From an uncultured Oscillospiraceae bacterium (GTDB lineage: Bacteria > Bacillota > Clostridia > Oscillospirales > Oscillospiraceae), in contig CAUBIP010000011.1 in assembly GCA_958436045.1 (NCBI GenBank), positions 1-31,416 on the forward strand: DNA of 31,416 bases, read 5' to 3'. The notes beneath the pieces are model-generated. The model ran no database searches. It was not told the DNA's origin and saw only the letters and a list, made by a program, of their open reading frames with translations. Numbering within the stretch: position 1 is the first letter of the stretch; each line of letters starts with the position of its first letter. Of the stretch, positions 7,963-16,104 are shown piece after piece. A program made the position numbers and the translations under genes.

Positions 7963-8314
7963 TGATAAAACCCCTTTTCACGGAGCGCCGCCGGGGCCTC
8001 CGCCGCAATTTTCGCCGGTACCGGGCTTGCCCCGGGCAGCGATTTGGAGTTATTATACCAGCCGCACTGCGGTTTTGCAAGAAGCACCCGGGCTTTTCCC
8101 GGCCCCGGGGTTATATTTTTCGCCGACGGTGGCATAATTTTGCTATGCAAAAGTATCACAAAATTCAAGAATGTGTCTGTTTCCCGTCCCATACGAGGCG
8201 CTCAGAACAGCGGCACACGCCTCCCACGCAGCAGCGTTTTCCTGTTTTTATAGTGCAGCGTCAGCGTTGGGAGGCTGCTGTAGCCCATCGCCCGGCAGCG
8301 AGAAAGGAGCGATC
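7963..8314. other. Intergenic region of 352 bases between a membrane protein gene and pgsA
   Basis: It holds the minus-strand promoter at 8052-8080. On the plus side there is a 15-base dyad at 8138-8152 (TTTTGC, TAT, GCAAAA), preceded by TGGCATAAT, a weak -10-like site without a good -35. The rest is the presumed pgsA leader. Open frames here are short and have no ribosome site. Confidence 0.5.
8052..8080 (-). promoter_or_regulatory. Promoter of the membrane protein / 2-hydroxyacid dehydrogenase unit
   Basis: The minus strand reads TTGCAA, 17 bases, TATAAT, with TGG before the -10. It lies about 85 bases before the start codon. Confidence 0.75.
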
Positions 8315-8914
8315 ATGCAACAAGAATCCAGCAAAAAAATCTTTACCATCCCCAATCTGCTCAGCTTCTTTCGCATTTTGCTGATCCCACTCATGTGGTA
8401 CCTCTATGTCATCGCCCACGAACCGGGGTGGACGGTCGCCGTCCTGGCCCTGTCCGGGCTGTCCGATTTGGTAGATGGCAAGATTGCTCGCAAATACCAT
8501 ATGACATCGGACCTGGGCAAGGTCCTGGACCCCATCGCCGATAAGCTGACCCAAGTAACGCTGGTTGTCTGCCTCATCAGTCGCCACCGGCAGCTGTGCT
8601 ATGTGCTGGCGCTGCAGATCGTCAAGGAGCTGACCATGGCGGGCGCGGGGCTGCTGGTCCTCAAGCGGACCAAGCAGGTCTGCAGTGCGATCCTGCCGGG
8701 CAAGATCTGCACCGTCTGCCTGGATATTTCCCTCCTGCTGCTGTTTCTATTCCCCCAGATGCCGGAGCCTGCGGTCTGGCTGCTGACACTGCTGTGCTGC
8801 TGCGCCATCATCGTCTCCCTGGGGCTGTACCTGGCATATTACCACGCCCTGCTGGGCCGCCACACCGCCGGACAGCCTGCCTTGCAGCAGGCACCGAAAA
8901 AGCGCCAAAGCTAA
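8315..8914 (+). CDS. pgsA: CDP-alcohol phosphatidyltransferase, probably PgsA (phosphatidylglycerophosphate synthase)
   Basis: 199 residues, integral membrane. Transfers the phosphatidyl group of CDP-diacylglycerol to glycerol-3-phosphate, the first committed step to phosphatidylglycerol. The N-terminus carries TIPNLLSFFRILLIP, typical of PgsA. The CDP-alcohol transferase signature is complete: D51, D54-G55, A58-R59, G68, D72, D76. About five to six hydrophobic segments follow, and the C-terminus is basic. AAAGGAGCGATC before ATG 8315 decides the start; an open frame 48 codons further up has no ribosome site. The exact acceptor alcohol cannot be proved from sequence. Single-gene unit, closed by the terminator at 8928-8970. 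Confidence 0.8.
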   Translation: MQQESSKKIFTIPNLLSFFRILLIPLMWYLYVIAHEPGWTVAVLALSGLSDLVDGKIARKYHMTSDLGKVLDPIADKLTQVTLVVCLISRHRQLCYVLALQIVKELTMAGAGLLVLKRTKQVCSAILPGKICTVCLDISLLLLFLFPQMPEPAVWLLTLLCCCAIIVSLGLYLAYYHALLGRHTAGQPALQQAPKKRQS

Positions 8915-8927
8915 CAGCAAAATCGCA

Positions 8928-8970
8928 AAAAGAGCATCGCGCCGGGCGATCCCCGCTGCGATGCTCTTTT
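8928..8970. terminator. Bidirectional terminator between pgsA and murA
   Basis: A 13-base-pair stem (8928-8940 with 8958-8970) whose arms begin with A-runs and end with T-runs, so it can stop both convergent genes. Confidence 0.85.
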
Positions 8971-9005
8971 GGATTTTCTATTAAAATTTTCCGTCCTCCA
9001 TGCCG

Positions 9006-10301
9006 TCAACCGGCGCTCTGGCTGGAGGCTGCTTCCCGCGGTGTCTCCACGCGGCGAATCTCCGCGCCGATGCCCCGGAGCTTTTCGATGATGTTCTCAT
9101 AGCCCCGCTCGATATAATGGGCGTCCTCCACCGTCGTGACTTGGTCAGCCGACAGCCCGGCAATGACCATCGCCGCGCCTGCCCGCAAATCGCACGCCCG
9201 GACCGGGCAGCCGTGCAGGGCCTCGACGCCGTCGATCACAGCGACTTTGGTATCCACCTGGATGGACGCGCCCATCCGGTTCAGCTCCGCGCAGTAGCGG
9301 AAGCGGGTGTCGTAAATGCCCTCGGTGATGATGCTCGTCCCCTTGGCCAAGGCCATACAGACGGCAATCTGGGGCTGCATATCCGTCGGGAAGCCAGGGT
9401 ACGGCATCGTCTTGACATTGGCCCGGCGCAGGCGGCCCGTGTGGGTGACGCGAATGGCGTCGTCATATTCTGTCACTTGGACGCCCATCTCCCGCAGCTT
9501 GGCGGAGATACAATCCATATGCTTGGGGATGACATTCTGCACCAAGACATCCCCCCCGGCTGCAGCCACGGCGACCATATATGTCCCCGCTTCGATCTGG
9601 TCGGGGATGATGGAGTACGAGCCACCGCCCAGCTGGCGCACGCCGCGGATCTTGATGACATCCGTTCCCGCGCCGGTGACCTTCGCGCCCATGGCGTTGA
9701 GGAAGTTGGCCAGGTCCACAATATGCGGCTCCTTAGCGGCATTTTCGATGACCGTCGTCCCATTGGCCAGGACACCGGCGATCATAATATTCATCGTCGC
9801 GCCGACGGAGACAACGTCCAGGTTGATTCTGCCGCCGACCAGGCCGCCGGACGGCGCTGTCGCACAGACGCAGCCGCCCACCAGGCGCACATCCGCCTGC
9901 ATGGCCTCAATACCCTTGATGTGCTGGTCGATGGGCCGCACGCCAAAGTTGCAGCCGCCGGGCAGCGCCACGCAGGCATGGCCAAACCGGCCCAACTGCG
10001 CGCCGATGAGATAATAAGACGCCCGGATACGGCGCACCAGATCAATGGGTGCGACGGAATCCGTCACATGGGTGCAGTCGATTTCCAGTGTGTTGGGCGA
10101 GAGGCGACGCACCAGCGCGCCCATCGTCGTCAAAATTTCCAGCAGGAGCCGGACGTCGGAGATATTGGGAACATTTTCAATTTTACAAATACCTTTGACC
10201 AGCAAGGTCGCCGGCAGGATGGCGACTGCCGCGTTTTTCGCGCCGCTGATCGTCACCGTCCCGTGCAGCGGCTTGCCGCCGTTTATGATATATTTCGTCA
10301 T
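9006..10301 (-). CDS. murA: UDP-N-acetylglucosamine 1-carboxyvinyltransferase MurA
   Basis: 431 residues. Adds enolpyruvate from PEP to UDP-GlcNAc, the first committed step of peptidoglycan synthesis, in the cytoplasm. Lys22 lies in SGAKNAAVAILP, and the loop cysteine that fosfomycin attacks is present as Cys117 (PGGCNFGVRPIDQHI). The C-terminal DLRAGAAMVIAGL carries the conserved Arg. Bacillota often have two copies (MurAA and MurAB); which this is cannot be decided here. The last 15 residues are a low-complexity tail. AGAGGG precedes the ATG. The gene has its own promoter at 10445-10473 and an unusually long leader of about 136 bases. Confidence 0.94.
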   Translation of the reverse strand: MTKYIINGGKPLHGTVTISGAKNAAVAILPATLLVKGICKIENVPNISDVRLLLEILTTMGALVRRLSPNTLEIDCTHVTDSVAPIDLVRRIRASYYLIGAQLGRFGHACVALPGGCNFGVRPIDQHIKGIEAMQADVRLVGGCVCATAPSGGLVGGRINLDVVSVGATMNIMIAGVLANGTTVIENAAKEPHIVDLANFLNAMGAKVTGAGTDVIKIRGVRQLGGGSYSIIPDQIEAGTYMVAVAAAGGDVLVQNVIPKHMDCISAKLREMGVQVTEYDDAIRVTHTGRLRRANVKTMPYPGFPTDMQPQIAVCMALAKGTSIITEGIYDTRFRYCAELNRMGASIQVDTKVAVIDGVEALHGCPVRACDLRAGAAMVIAGLSADQVTTVEDAHYIERGYENIIEKLRGIGAEIRRVETPREAASSQSAG

Positions 10302-10444
10302 GGAATACCCTCTTTAGGTAGGAGTATATTAGGAGTATGCGCAGGATAAGGGCGAATACCCCCGCAAAATCTTGGCAGATCCCGGGGCCGCCAAAAAGCG
10401 CCGCGTCAAAGCGCTGGGCGCGAAATATTTTTACATTCTAGGCA

Positions 10445-10473
10445 AATATACCATATTTTCTTAATTATGTAAA
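10445..10473 (-). promoter_or_regulatory. Promoter of murA
   Basis: The minus strand reads TTTACA, 17 bases, TATATT, with TGG before the -10 in an AT-rich island. Transcription should begin near 10438, about 136 bases before the start codon. Confidence 0.7.
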
Positions 10474-10498
10474 GAGATGATTTAAGATTTCTTAAGCA

Positions 10499-10529
10499 TT
10501 GGCCCGGTTTTCCGGAAAAATCGGGCCAA
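10499..10529 (-). terminator. Possible weak terminator after rsmF
   Basis: Eight-base-pair stem (10499-10506 with 10522-10529) between the rsmF stop and the murA promoter, in a T-rich stretch but without a clean T-run after the stem. Confidence 0.35.
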
Positions 10530-10547
10530 ATCGCCGAAAAAACGCCG

Positions 10548-11900
10548 TTATCCCCCCGCCGCGCCAGGCAGATGGCGCAGGCCCTTGGGAAAATGATTCT
10601 TCAAAACACCGCCGCTGCCCTTGGCCCAGCCGATGGAATAGGTCCCAGCAAATACCAGCGTCCAGCCGCACGCGTCGGCGGGGATCTGCTGGCCCTCCAG
10701 ATACTGGGCCAGCCGCGGGTCGTCCGGCTCCAGGCGGCAGCAGGCCGCTGCATCCCGGCTGGCCAAGGCCAGCGCGTGGGCCGGGATAAACCTGCCCTTG
10801 CGCATCTGCCCCAGCTCCAGCCCCGCCCGCAGGACCCGCAGGCCTTCAAGCTGCGGCAGGACCGGCGGCGCGGCATAGAGCGTATCGCCGAAGCTTATAA
10901 GCACTCCCTCGGGCGCGTCCGGTAGGCACTCATCTGCAAAAGCACGCCAGACCGTCGGTGCTTGCACAGACCGCACCGGCTGCCAGGCGTTTTCCGCGTC
11001 GCCGCAATAGCGCAGCACGGCAGCAAAGTGCCCCTCGCAGGGCAGCTCGTGGGGCCAGAGGCGGCAGGTCTTCGCCAGCGTTGGGGCCTGGCCCTCGGCC
11101 CAATCGGGGTTCCCCGGTGCAAAAAACCGGGCAGCCTCGCCGGGGGCTTCCAGCGCAAAGTCCGGATGGCGGCGCAAAAACGCTGCGATGGCCCCCTCGT
11201 TTTCCGCCGGAGCAAACGTACAGGTGGAATATACCAGTCGCCCGCCCGCTTTTAAAAGCACCGCAGCGGCATCCAGGATCTCCTGCTGCCGGGCGGCGCA
11301 GTGGGCGACTGTCGCCTCGCTCCAATCCGCGCTGGCCGCTGCCTCCTTGCGGAACATCCCCTCGCCGGAGCAGGGCGCGTCCACCAAGACGCGGTCAAAG
11401 CAGTGGGGGAACGCTGCGGCGATGCGCTGGGGCGTCTCCTGCAGCACGAGTGCATTCGTGATCCCCATGCGCTCGATATTTCGCGCCAGAATCTTCGCCC
11501 GGCCGGGATTGATCTCATTGCAGACCAGCAGCCCCTGCCCCTGCAGCGCAGCGGCGATCTGCGTTGACTTCCCACCGGGCGCGGCACACAGGTCCAGCAC
11601 CAGCTCGCCGGGCTGGGCATCCAGCAGCACAGCCGGGGCCATGGCGCTGGGCTCCTGCAGATAATAGACCCCCGCCTCATGATACGGATGCAGCCCGGGC
11701 CGCGTCGCCGGGTCGTAAAAATAGCCGTGCGGCGCCCAGGGAACCGGCGTCAGGCCGAAGGACAACCGGGGCAGGTCCGCCCCCTTCAAGGGGTTGAACC
11801 GCAGTCCGACGCTGCGGGGCCGGTCATAGCTTCGCAGAAACGCTGGGTATTCTGGTCCCAGCATCCGCTGCATCCGCTGTAAAAATGCCGTTGGGAGCAT
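10548..11900 (-). CDS. rsmF: RsmF/NSUN-type RNA cytosine-5 methyltransferase
   Basis: 450 residues. Methylates C5 of a cytosine, most likely in 16S rRNA, using S-adenosylmethionine. The SAM-binding loop is LDLCAAPGGKS (about 103-112). The two cysteines that mark this family are Cys177 (DAPCSGEGMF) and Cys227 (STCTF). The C-terminal part from about 290 is the RsmF-type extension ending GWAKGSGGVLKNHFPKGLR, an RNA-binding region. The length matches Bacillota RsmF (about 450). GCGAGG precedes the ATG. It lies 36 bases after the MATE gene on the same strand, with no terminator between, so it is probably co-transcribed. Confidence 0.9.
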   Translation of the reverse strand: MLPTAFLQRMQRMLGPEYPAFLRSYDRPRSVGLRFNPLKGADLPRLSFGLTPVPWAPHGYFYDPATRPGLHPYHEAGVYYLQEPSAMAPAVLLDAQPGELVLDLCAAPGGKSTQIAAALQGQGLLVCNEINPGRAKILARNIERMGITNALVLQETPQRIAAAFPHCFDRVLVDAPCSGEGMFRKEAAASADWSEATVAHCAARQQEILDAAAVLLKAGGRLVYSTCTFAPAENEGAIAAFLRRHPDFALEAPGEAARFFAPGNPDWAEGQAPTLAKTCRLWPHELPCEGHFAAVLRYCGDAENAWQPVRSVQAPTVWRAFADECLPDAPEGVLISFGDTLYAAPPVLPQLEGLRVLRAGLELGQMRKGRFIPAHALALASRDAAACCRLEPDDPRLAQYLEGQQIPADACGWTLVFAGTYSIGWAKGSGGVLKNHFPKGLRHLPGAAGG

Positions 11901-11936
11901 AAAAGAAACCTCGCTGTGATTAAATCATGTCATGCC

Positions 11937-13268
11937 TTAAAAATAGCCGTACTTGCGGCGGTTTTTCAACAAAAATACGCCGGAGACTAAGAACGCAAAG
12001 ACCTCCGCCACCACCGTCGCCCACCAGATGCCGTCCAGCTTGAACAGCAGCGGCAGCACCAGCACGGCGGAGAGCTTAAAGACGAACGTCCGCAAAAACG
12101 AGATCGCCGCCGAGATGACGCCGTTGTTGAGGGCCGTAAAAAACGACGAGAAAAAGATATTCAGCCCCAGCAAAACAAATGCCACCGTAAAAATACGGAA
12201 GCCGTGCACCGTCATGGAAAACAATGCCGGATCATAGCCGACAAACAGGTGCGCCAGCGTCGTCGCCAGCGCCTGGGCAATTCCCAACATCACAATGCCG
12301 GAACCAAGATTCAGCGTGACACTTTTGCGCAGCAGGCTCTTGAGCTCCCCGGTGTTTTCCGCGCCGTAATGATAGCCGATGACCGGCGCGCTGCCGATGG
12401 CATAGCCGATGAAGACGGCGACGAAGATAAACTCCGTGTACATCAAGACGCCGTAGGCCGCCACGCCGTCCTTTCCAGCAAACCGCAGCAGCTGGAAATT
12501 ATACACCATACCGATGATCGACGAGGTCACACTGGAGACGACCTCCGAAGCGCCGTTGCCGCAGGACTGCAGAATAGGCCGCAGCTGCAGCTTGACTGGG
12601 CGCAGCCGCAGCAAGCTGTTATTCGGCCGCAGGAAATAGAGCAGCGGGAACAGCCCACCGACGCACTGGCTCAGCCCTGTCGCAACGGCGGCGCCTGCCA
12701 CACCCCAGCCGAACCCGGCAATGAACAGCGCGTCCAGCACCATATTCGTCACCCCGGCGGCGATCGTCGCAAGCAGGCCCAGCTTCGGCTTTTCCGCCGT
12801 AATCAGGAAGCTTTGGAATACATTTTGCAGCATATATGCCGTGTTGAATCCCATCAGAATCCGGCCATAGAGGACGCAGTCGTCAATGATCTCCGCGTCT
12901 GCCCGCAGCCAGCGGCAGATAGGCCGCATAAAGGCCGCGCCCAAGGCTGAGATCACAATACCGGTGCCGACTGTCGCGATGGCAATCATCGTAAAATAGC
13001 GGTTGGCCTGGTCCCTGCGGCCCTGGCCCAGGGTCTTTGCCACGAGCGCGCTGCCGCCGGTGCCAAACATAAAGCCCAAGCCGCCGAAGATCATCACCAC
13101 GGGCATCACCAGATTCACCGCCGTAAACGGCCCCTTGCCGACAAAGTTTGAGACAAATAGCCCATCCACCACGCCGTAGATCGACGTAAAGACCATCATG
13201 ACAATGGACGGCAGGGTAAAGCGCAGGAGCTTTCGGTAGGTAAAATGATCCGATAGTTGGATGCGCAT
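11937..13268 (-). CDS. MATE family efflux transporter
   Basis: 443 residues with about twelve membrane helices in two similar halves. The opening (YRKLLRFTLPSIVMMVFTSIYGVVDGLFVSNFVG) and the mid-protein FGTGGSALVAKTLGQGR motif are those of MATE/MepA-like multidrug and toxic-compound exporters, which exchange a substrate for H+ or Na+. Substrate cannot be predicted. AAAGGAGAAAACG precedes the ATG and decides the start. A perfect tandem repeat lies just upstream at 13294-13311, a candidate regulatory site. rsmF follows after 36 bases. Confidence 0.9.
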   Translation of the reverse strand: MRIQLSDHFTYRKLLRFTLPSIVMMVFTSIYGVVDGLFVSNFVGKGPFTAVNLVMPVVMIFGGLGFMFGTGGSALVAKTLGQGRRDQANRYFTMIAIATVGTGIVISALGAAFMRPICRWLRADAEIIDDCVLYGRILMGFNTAYMLQNVFQSFLITAEKPKLGLLATIAAGVTNMVLDALFIAGFGWGVAGAAVATGLSQCVGGLFPLLYFLRPNNSLLRLRPVKLQLRPILQSCGNGASEVVSSVTSSIIGMVYNFQLLRFAGKDGVAAYGVLMYTEFIFVAVFIGYAIGSAPVIGYHYGAENTGELKSLLRKSVTLNLGSGIVMLGIAQALATTLAHLFVGYDPALFSMTVHGFRIFTVAFVLLGLNIFFSSFFTALNNGVISAAISFLRTFVFKLSAVLVLPLLFKLDGIWWATVVAEVFAFLVSGVFLLKNRRKYGYF

Positions 13269-13293
13269 CGTTTTCTCCTTTTTATCTATTCAT

Positions 13294-13311
13294 CCTATCA
13301 CACCTATCACA
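13294..13311. repeat. Tandem nine-base repeat upstream of the MATE gene
   Basis: CCTATCACA occurs twice in direct succession, 26 bases before the MATE start codon. Read on the minus strand it includes TGATAGGAT, similar to the -10 region of the aldo/keto reductase promoter, but no convincing -35 box is present. Confidence 0.5.
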
Positions 13312-13391
13312 GAAAAAGCGCGGGCGCGGCTGTTTCCAGGGGAAGCATCCGGGCCCGCAGGCTGTTTCGCGGTGCTTATTATAAAATTAAA

Positions 13392-14030
13392 TCAAGCCGC
13401 AGGCGTATAGACTGCGCCATCGCCAAACTGCAACGACTGGAAGACCGATGGCAGTTCCTGCTGCATAGCAAGGTACTGCTCCCGCAGCTGGCCGGAGGCC
13501 GGGGCCTGAGGATCGTTGATCACATCGGCTACGACATCGTAGGTGACACCGTCGATCGTCACCCGGCCCAGCAGCTGGCAGCCGGGGATCCCGGCATAGC
13601 TCTCCGGGTCGTCCGTCCAGCCGATGCTGCACAGCAGGCCGCCGTATCCGGCGTCCTGATTTTCCTTGCTGTAAAGAGAGAGCCACTGGCCCGTCTCCTC
13701 GGCCACGCAATGGTCCTGCCAGTCCTCCGGCAGCAGCAGCGTATAGATCGACGCCGTGACGAGCAGGCCATCCGCCTGGGGCTGCTGCTCCAGGGTCTGC
13801 CAGGAGTAGTCCTCCGGCCCGGGGGCCTGGCCCATGGACGCTGCATCCGATTCAATCTCGGCGACGACCTTCTTCTGCTCCGCCGACATCGGTGGTGTCT
13901 CCTCCGGCGCGGCGGCGGGGCTGCCGGGGGCCGCATCCGACCCGGCCGTCTGCCCGCAGGCGCACAAGAGCGCCGCCAGGGCCAGGACCAAAAGCCATAT
14001 AAGCCCGCGTCTTTCCATCTGCCGCTTCAT
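13392..14030 (-). CDS. Hypothetical lipoprotein
   Basis: 212 residues, family not recognised. The N-terminus is a lipoprotein signal: a basic start (MKRQMERRG), the hydrophobic core LIWLLVLALAALL, and a lipobox ending in Cys (LCAC). After the Cys comes an Ala/Pro/Gly-rich linker (about 28-48), then a globular region of about 160 residues with YTLLLPEDWQDHCVAEE and WLSLYSKENQ. This resembles small clostridial lipoproteins in which the same LP-x-DW motif opens a PsbP-like beta domain, but that is only a resemblance. It overlaps the upstream gene by four bases (ATGA), and GGAGGAGGAG precedes the ATG. It is the last gene of a three-gene unit. Confidence 0.8.
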   Translation of the reverse strand: MKRQMERRGLIWLLVLALAALLCACGQTAGSDAAPGSPAAAPEETPPMSAEQKKVVAEIESDAASMGQAPGPEDYSWQTLEQQPQADGLLVTASIYTLLLPEDWQDHCVAEETGQWLSLYSKENQDAGYGGLLCSIGWTDDPESYAGIPGCQLLGRVTIDGVTYDVVADVINDPQAPASGQLREQYLAMQQELPSVFQSLQFGDGAVYTPAA

Positions 14031-14497
14031 GCCGTCTCCTCCTCCAAGGCCTGTGCCAAAAGCCGCGCCGCGCTGCAGACCAGCGCGCGACAGGGCCGTG
14101 TTTCGTAAAACTTTTTATCCCGTGGCGGCGAGACCGGTGCGTCGTCGCCCCCGGCCTGCCCCAGCAGCTCCCGGCAGATCAGGCTGCCATTTTCCGCCGC
14201 AAAGGCCCGGACCGCCCGCTGCACCCGGGCATAGTGGGCGGATTTTGCCGCGCTGTCGCCCGGATCGCTATAGCCCGCCAGCATGCCGAGAACCAGCGCC
14301 ATCCCGCTCACAGCCCCACACGTCTCCCGCAGACGGCCAATACCGCCGCCAAAGGATGAGGCCATCTTCGCAAGGTTCTCCTCCGGCAGCCCTGTCAGGT
14401 CCGCGAAGGCGCAGGCGACGGATTGGGCGCAGTTATACCCCCGGTCGAACAGAGCCCCCGCCCGGGCGGCTCTTTCCTGGGCGCTCATCCTCTCCAT
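14027..14497 (-). CDS. C_GCAxxG_C_C family protein (putative redox protein)
   Basis: 156 residues. It has all the signature parts of the C_GCAxxG_C_C family: Cys23 (FDRGYNCAQSV), Cys60 (ETCGAVSGMALVLG), Cys108 (SLICRELLG), and Cys136 and Cys141 (RPCRALVCSAA). Members are common in anaerobes and often sit near redox enzymes; the function is unproved, and a metal or disulfide site made by the cysteines is inferred. The start is uncertain. ATG 14497 overlaps the upstream gene by 13 bases and has no clear ribosome site; ATG 14488 overlaps by an ATGA and has GGAGAGG close upstream. It is the middle gene of a coupled unit. Confidence 0.88.
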   Translation of the reverse strand: MERMSAQERAARAGALFDRGYNCAQSVACAFADLTGLPEENLAKMASSFGGGIGRLRETCGAVSGMALVLGMLAGYSDPGDSAAKSAHYARVQRAVRAFAAENGSLICRELLGQAGGDDAPVSPPRDKKFYETRPCRALVCSAARLLAQALEEETA

Positions 14498-15285
14498 GTC
14501 GGGAACGTGACGCCATGCAGGCGCATCATAAAGCGCACGGGGTAGTATTGATCCAGATAGTTGCGGCTGTACCAGTCATACGTCGCCTCCGGCAGATGTA
14601 CCAGCTCCGGAGCCTGGCAGCGGAAGAGCTCAAACGTCTTCTGGTCGCCCGAAAGCAGCGCCGCCAGCAGCTCCTTATCGCCCTCGTCGGCCACCCGCTG
14701 CAGGCAGGCGTCCAGAATGGCAACACAGGCTTGCTCCTCCTCTGACGCATCCAGCTCTTTATTGCCCAGCCAGATGAGGAAATCCTCCAGGGAGATCTGC
14801 TTCCGCGCTGTCACCTGTGACAGGCGGAAAAAGCCCATTTCATCCTTTGTCTTGAGCAGCTCCACCAAATAGGAGAACAGATCATCCTCCAGTAGGCAGC
14901 AGTCAAGCAGGACCTCGCAGGCATTGCGCGGGCCGTCGGGCTCCTCGATCTTCGGCGTCTGGTCCGCCACGTCGTCTGCCGCATCTGCCGGGGCGGTCTC
15001 CGCCGGGGCCTCCGGTTCCGCCGCCTGGGCCTGGCCAAACTGGCCCACGGCCTGCATCACCTGCGCCAGATCAAAGTTATCATACCATTCCTGCGGGACC
15101 TCGCGGCCCTCGGCCTCGGCGCAGGCTCTGACAAAGGCATCAATGCCCATCTCCAGCGCCGCCTGCTGCACCGCCTGTACCTTCTCCTCCGCGCCGGATG
15201 CCGGGACGGTGATCCCCGCCGGGGCAGGCCGCGTTCCCTCGCAGATTTCGCTCAAGAATTGCAGATACAGGGCAAATAATTCCAT
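14485..15285 (-). CDS. Hypothetical protein of 266 residues, first gene of a three-gene unit
   Basis: No known family recognised. It has no signal peptide or membrane helix and should be cytoplasmic. Residues 1-75 are mostly helical, with LYLQFLSEICEGTRPAP and an EWYDNFDLAQVMQAVGQFGQ segment. Residues 83-117 are an Ala/Pro/Glu/Asp-rich linker. The rest is helical and acidic, with CEVLLDCCLLEDDLFSYLVELL, a segment of charged and Leu residues, and a C-terminal WYSRNYLDQYYPVRFMMRL rich in aromatics. GAGGAAG precedes the ATG and a promoter lies at 15317-15345. Its stop overlaps the C_GCAxxG_C_C gene, so the products may be needed together. Confidence 0.72.
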   Translation of the reverse strand: MELFALYLQFLSEICEGTRPAPAGITVPASGAEEKVQAVQQAALEMGIDAFVRACAEAEGREVPQEWYDNFDLAQVMQAVGQFGQAQAAEPEAPAETAPADAADDVADQTPKIEEPDGPRNACEVLLDCCLLEDDLFSYLVELLKTKDEMGFFRLSQVTARKQISLEDFLIWLGNKELDASEEEQACVAILDACLQRVADEGDKELLAALLSGDQKTFELFRCQAPELVHLPEATYDWYSRNYLDQYYPVRFMMRLHGVTFPTWRG

Positions 15286-15316
15286 GATACTTCCTCACTT
15301 TACAAATAGTAGTCCC

Positions 15317-15345
15317 ACTATACCACAGCCCGGCCAAAAATACAA
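15317..15345 (-). promoter_or_regulatory. Promoter of the three-gene unit 15285-13392
   Basis: The minus strand reads TTGTAT, 17 bases, TATAGT, with TGG before the -10. It lies about 32 bases before the start codon, giving a short leader. Confidence 0.7.
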
Positions 15346-15370
15346 CGCCCCAAAGCTGCGGGTGCGCCCC

Positions 15371-15544
15371 TTATTGCCGCCGGGCCAGCGTATAATCGTC
15401 GCCCTTGCGGAAATAGGGGCAGTCGCCGTTGCGGTCTGTATAGATGCGATAGACCTCATCCTCGTCCAGGTCCATCCGGCAGACCTCCATGTCCAGCTCC
15501 TCATCGTAATCATTATACCAGCAGTCAGCACAGTTTTGCTGCAT
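15371..15544 (-). CDS. DUF6472 family small protein
   Basis: 57 residues, starting MQQNCADCWYNDYDEELDME and ending YTLARRQ. The C-x2-C start, the LDEDEVYR stretch and CPYFRKGDDY near the end match the small clostridial DUF6472 proteins as I remember them. The four cysteines (5, 8, 22, 42) could bind a metal. AGGAGGG eight bases before the ATG supports translation. It lies 98 bases after the P-loop protein gene on the same strand and may share its transcript. Function unknown. Confidence 0.82.
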   Translation of the reverse strand: MQQNCADCWYNDYDEELDMEVCRMDLDEDEVYRIYTDRNGDCPYFRKGDDYTLARRQ

Positions 15545-15589
15545 ATGACGCCCTCCTCTCCCGATCCGCGCGGCGCGGTAAGATGCGCA

Positions 15590-15613
15590 CAGGGCGCCGC
15601 AGCGGGCGCCCTG
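15590..15613. repeat. Strong hairpin between the P-loop gene and the DUF6472 gene
   Basis: A perfect nine-base-pair GC-rich stem (15590-15598 with 15605-15613) with a six-base loop. No T-run follows on either strand, so it may be an RNA-processing or stability element rather than a terminator. Confidence 0.45.
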
Positions 15614-15642
15614 GCTAAGACGATATAAAACGTGCGGCGCGC

Positions 15643-16056
15643 TCAGCAGAATTTCTGCAGCTGCGCCGGCAGCTGCGCCGTATCCGCCGTAAAGGAGACG
15701 GTGAAGCTGATGCCGTGCTTTGCGCCGAAGTCCTCACACCACTGCAAAAAAGCAGCGGTCTCATCCAGATCGACGTCGTCACCGACGATCTTCAGCAGGT
15801 TGTCAATAAAAATATGGGCGATGTCAAAATTGCCGGCGTGCAGGCCGCAGATCATGCCGCGCAGGAAGGCATACCCACTCTCGGTGTAATCCCGGGCATC
15901 GATCAGCCGAACCTGATAGTTGATGTCGAATTTCAGCTTTCCGCCCTTTTCAATGCACACAAGTGCGCCGGTCTCTTCCTTCACCGCATCATTGATGCAC
16001 TGTACCAGTCTTTTCGTTTTTCCGGAGCCCTTCGGCCCCACGATAGCTTTGACCAT
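15643..16056 (-). CDS. Small P-loop NTP-binding protein
   Basis: 137 residues. A Walker A motif, GPKGSGKT, occupies residues 7-14, and a likely Walker B strand is IAHIFIDNLL (about 80-89), followed by DDVDLDETAAFLQW. Clostridial homologues are often labelled PilT-like or ATP-binding protein, but the length is far below that of PilT and no pilus genes are near. The compact fold suggests a nucleotide-dependent switch or kinase-like protein; the substrate is unknown. AAAGGG precedes the ATG. Own promoter at 16105-16133. The DUF6472 gene follows in the same direction. Confidence 0.8.
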   Translation of the reverse strand: MVKAIVGPKGSGKTKRLVQCINDAVKEETGALVCIEKGGKLKFDINYQVRLIDARDYTESGYAFLRGMICGLHAGNFDIAHIFIDNLLKIVGDDVDLDETAAFLQWCEDFGAKHGISFTVSFTADTAQLPAQLQKFC

Positions 16057-16104
16057 GGAAACACCCTTTCTTGTGCCGGGAATACGGCTGTTGTTGATAT
16101 TTTT

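Noticed and set aside
8171..8314. N-terminal extension of PgsA
   Set aside because: The frame is open, but the ribosome site and the conserved PgsA opening put the start at 8315.
9000..10349. Plus-strand open frame of 449 codons opposite murA
   Set aside because: Mirror frame of murA with a composition rich in His, Arg and Asp and no recognisable domain.
10302..10438. Possible gene remnant or leader peptide before murA
   Set aside because: The open frame has no start codon and no recognisable similarity; kept only as a leader observation.
15516..15524. TGGTATAAT on the minus strand, a perfect extended -10
   Set aside because: It lies inside the DUF6472 gene, where it encodes Trp-Tyr-Asn, and has no -35 at the proper distance.
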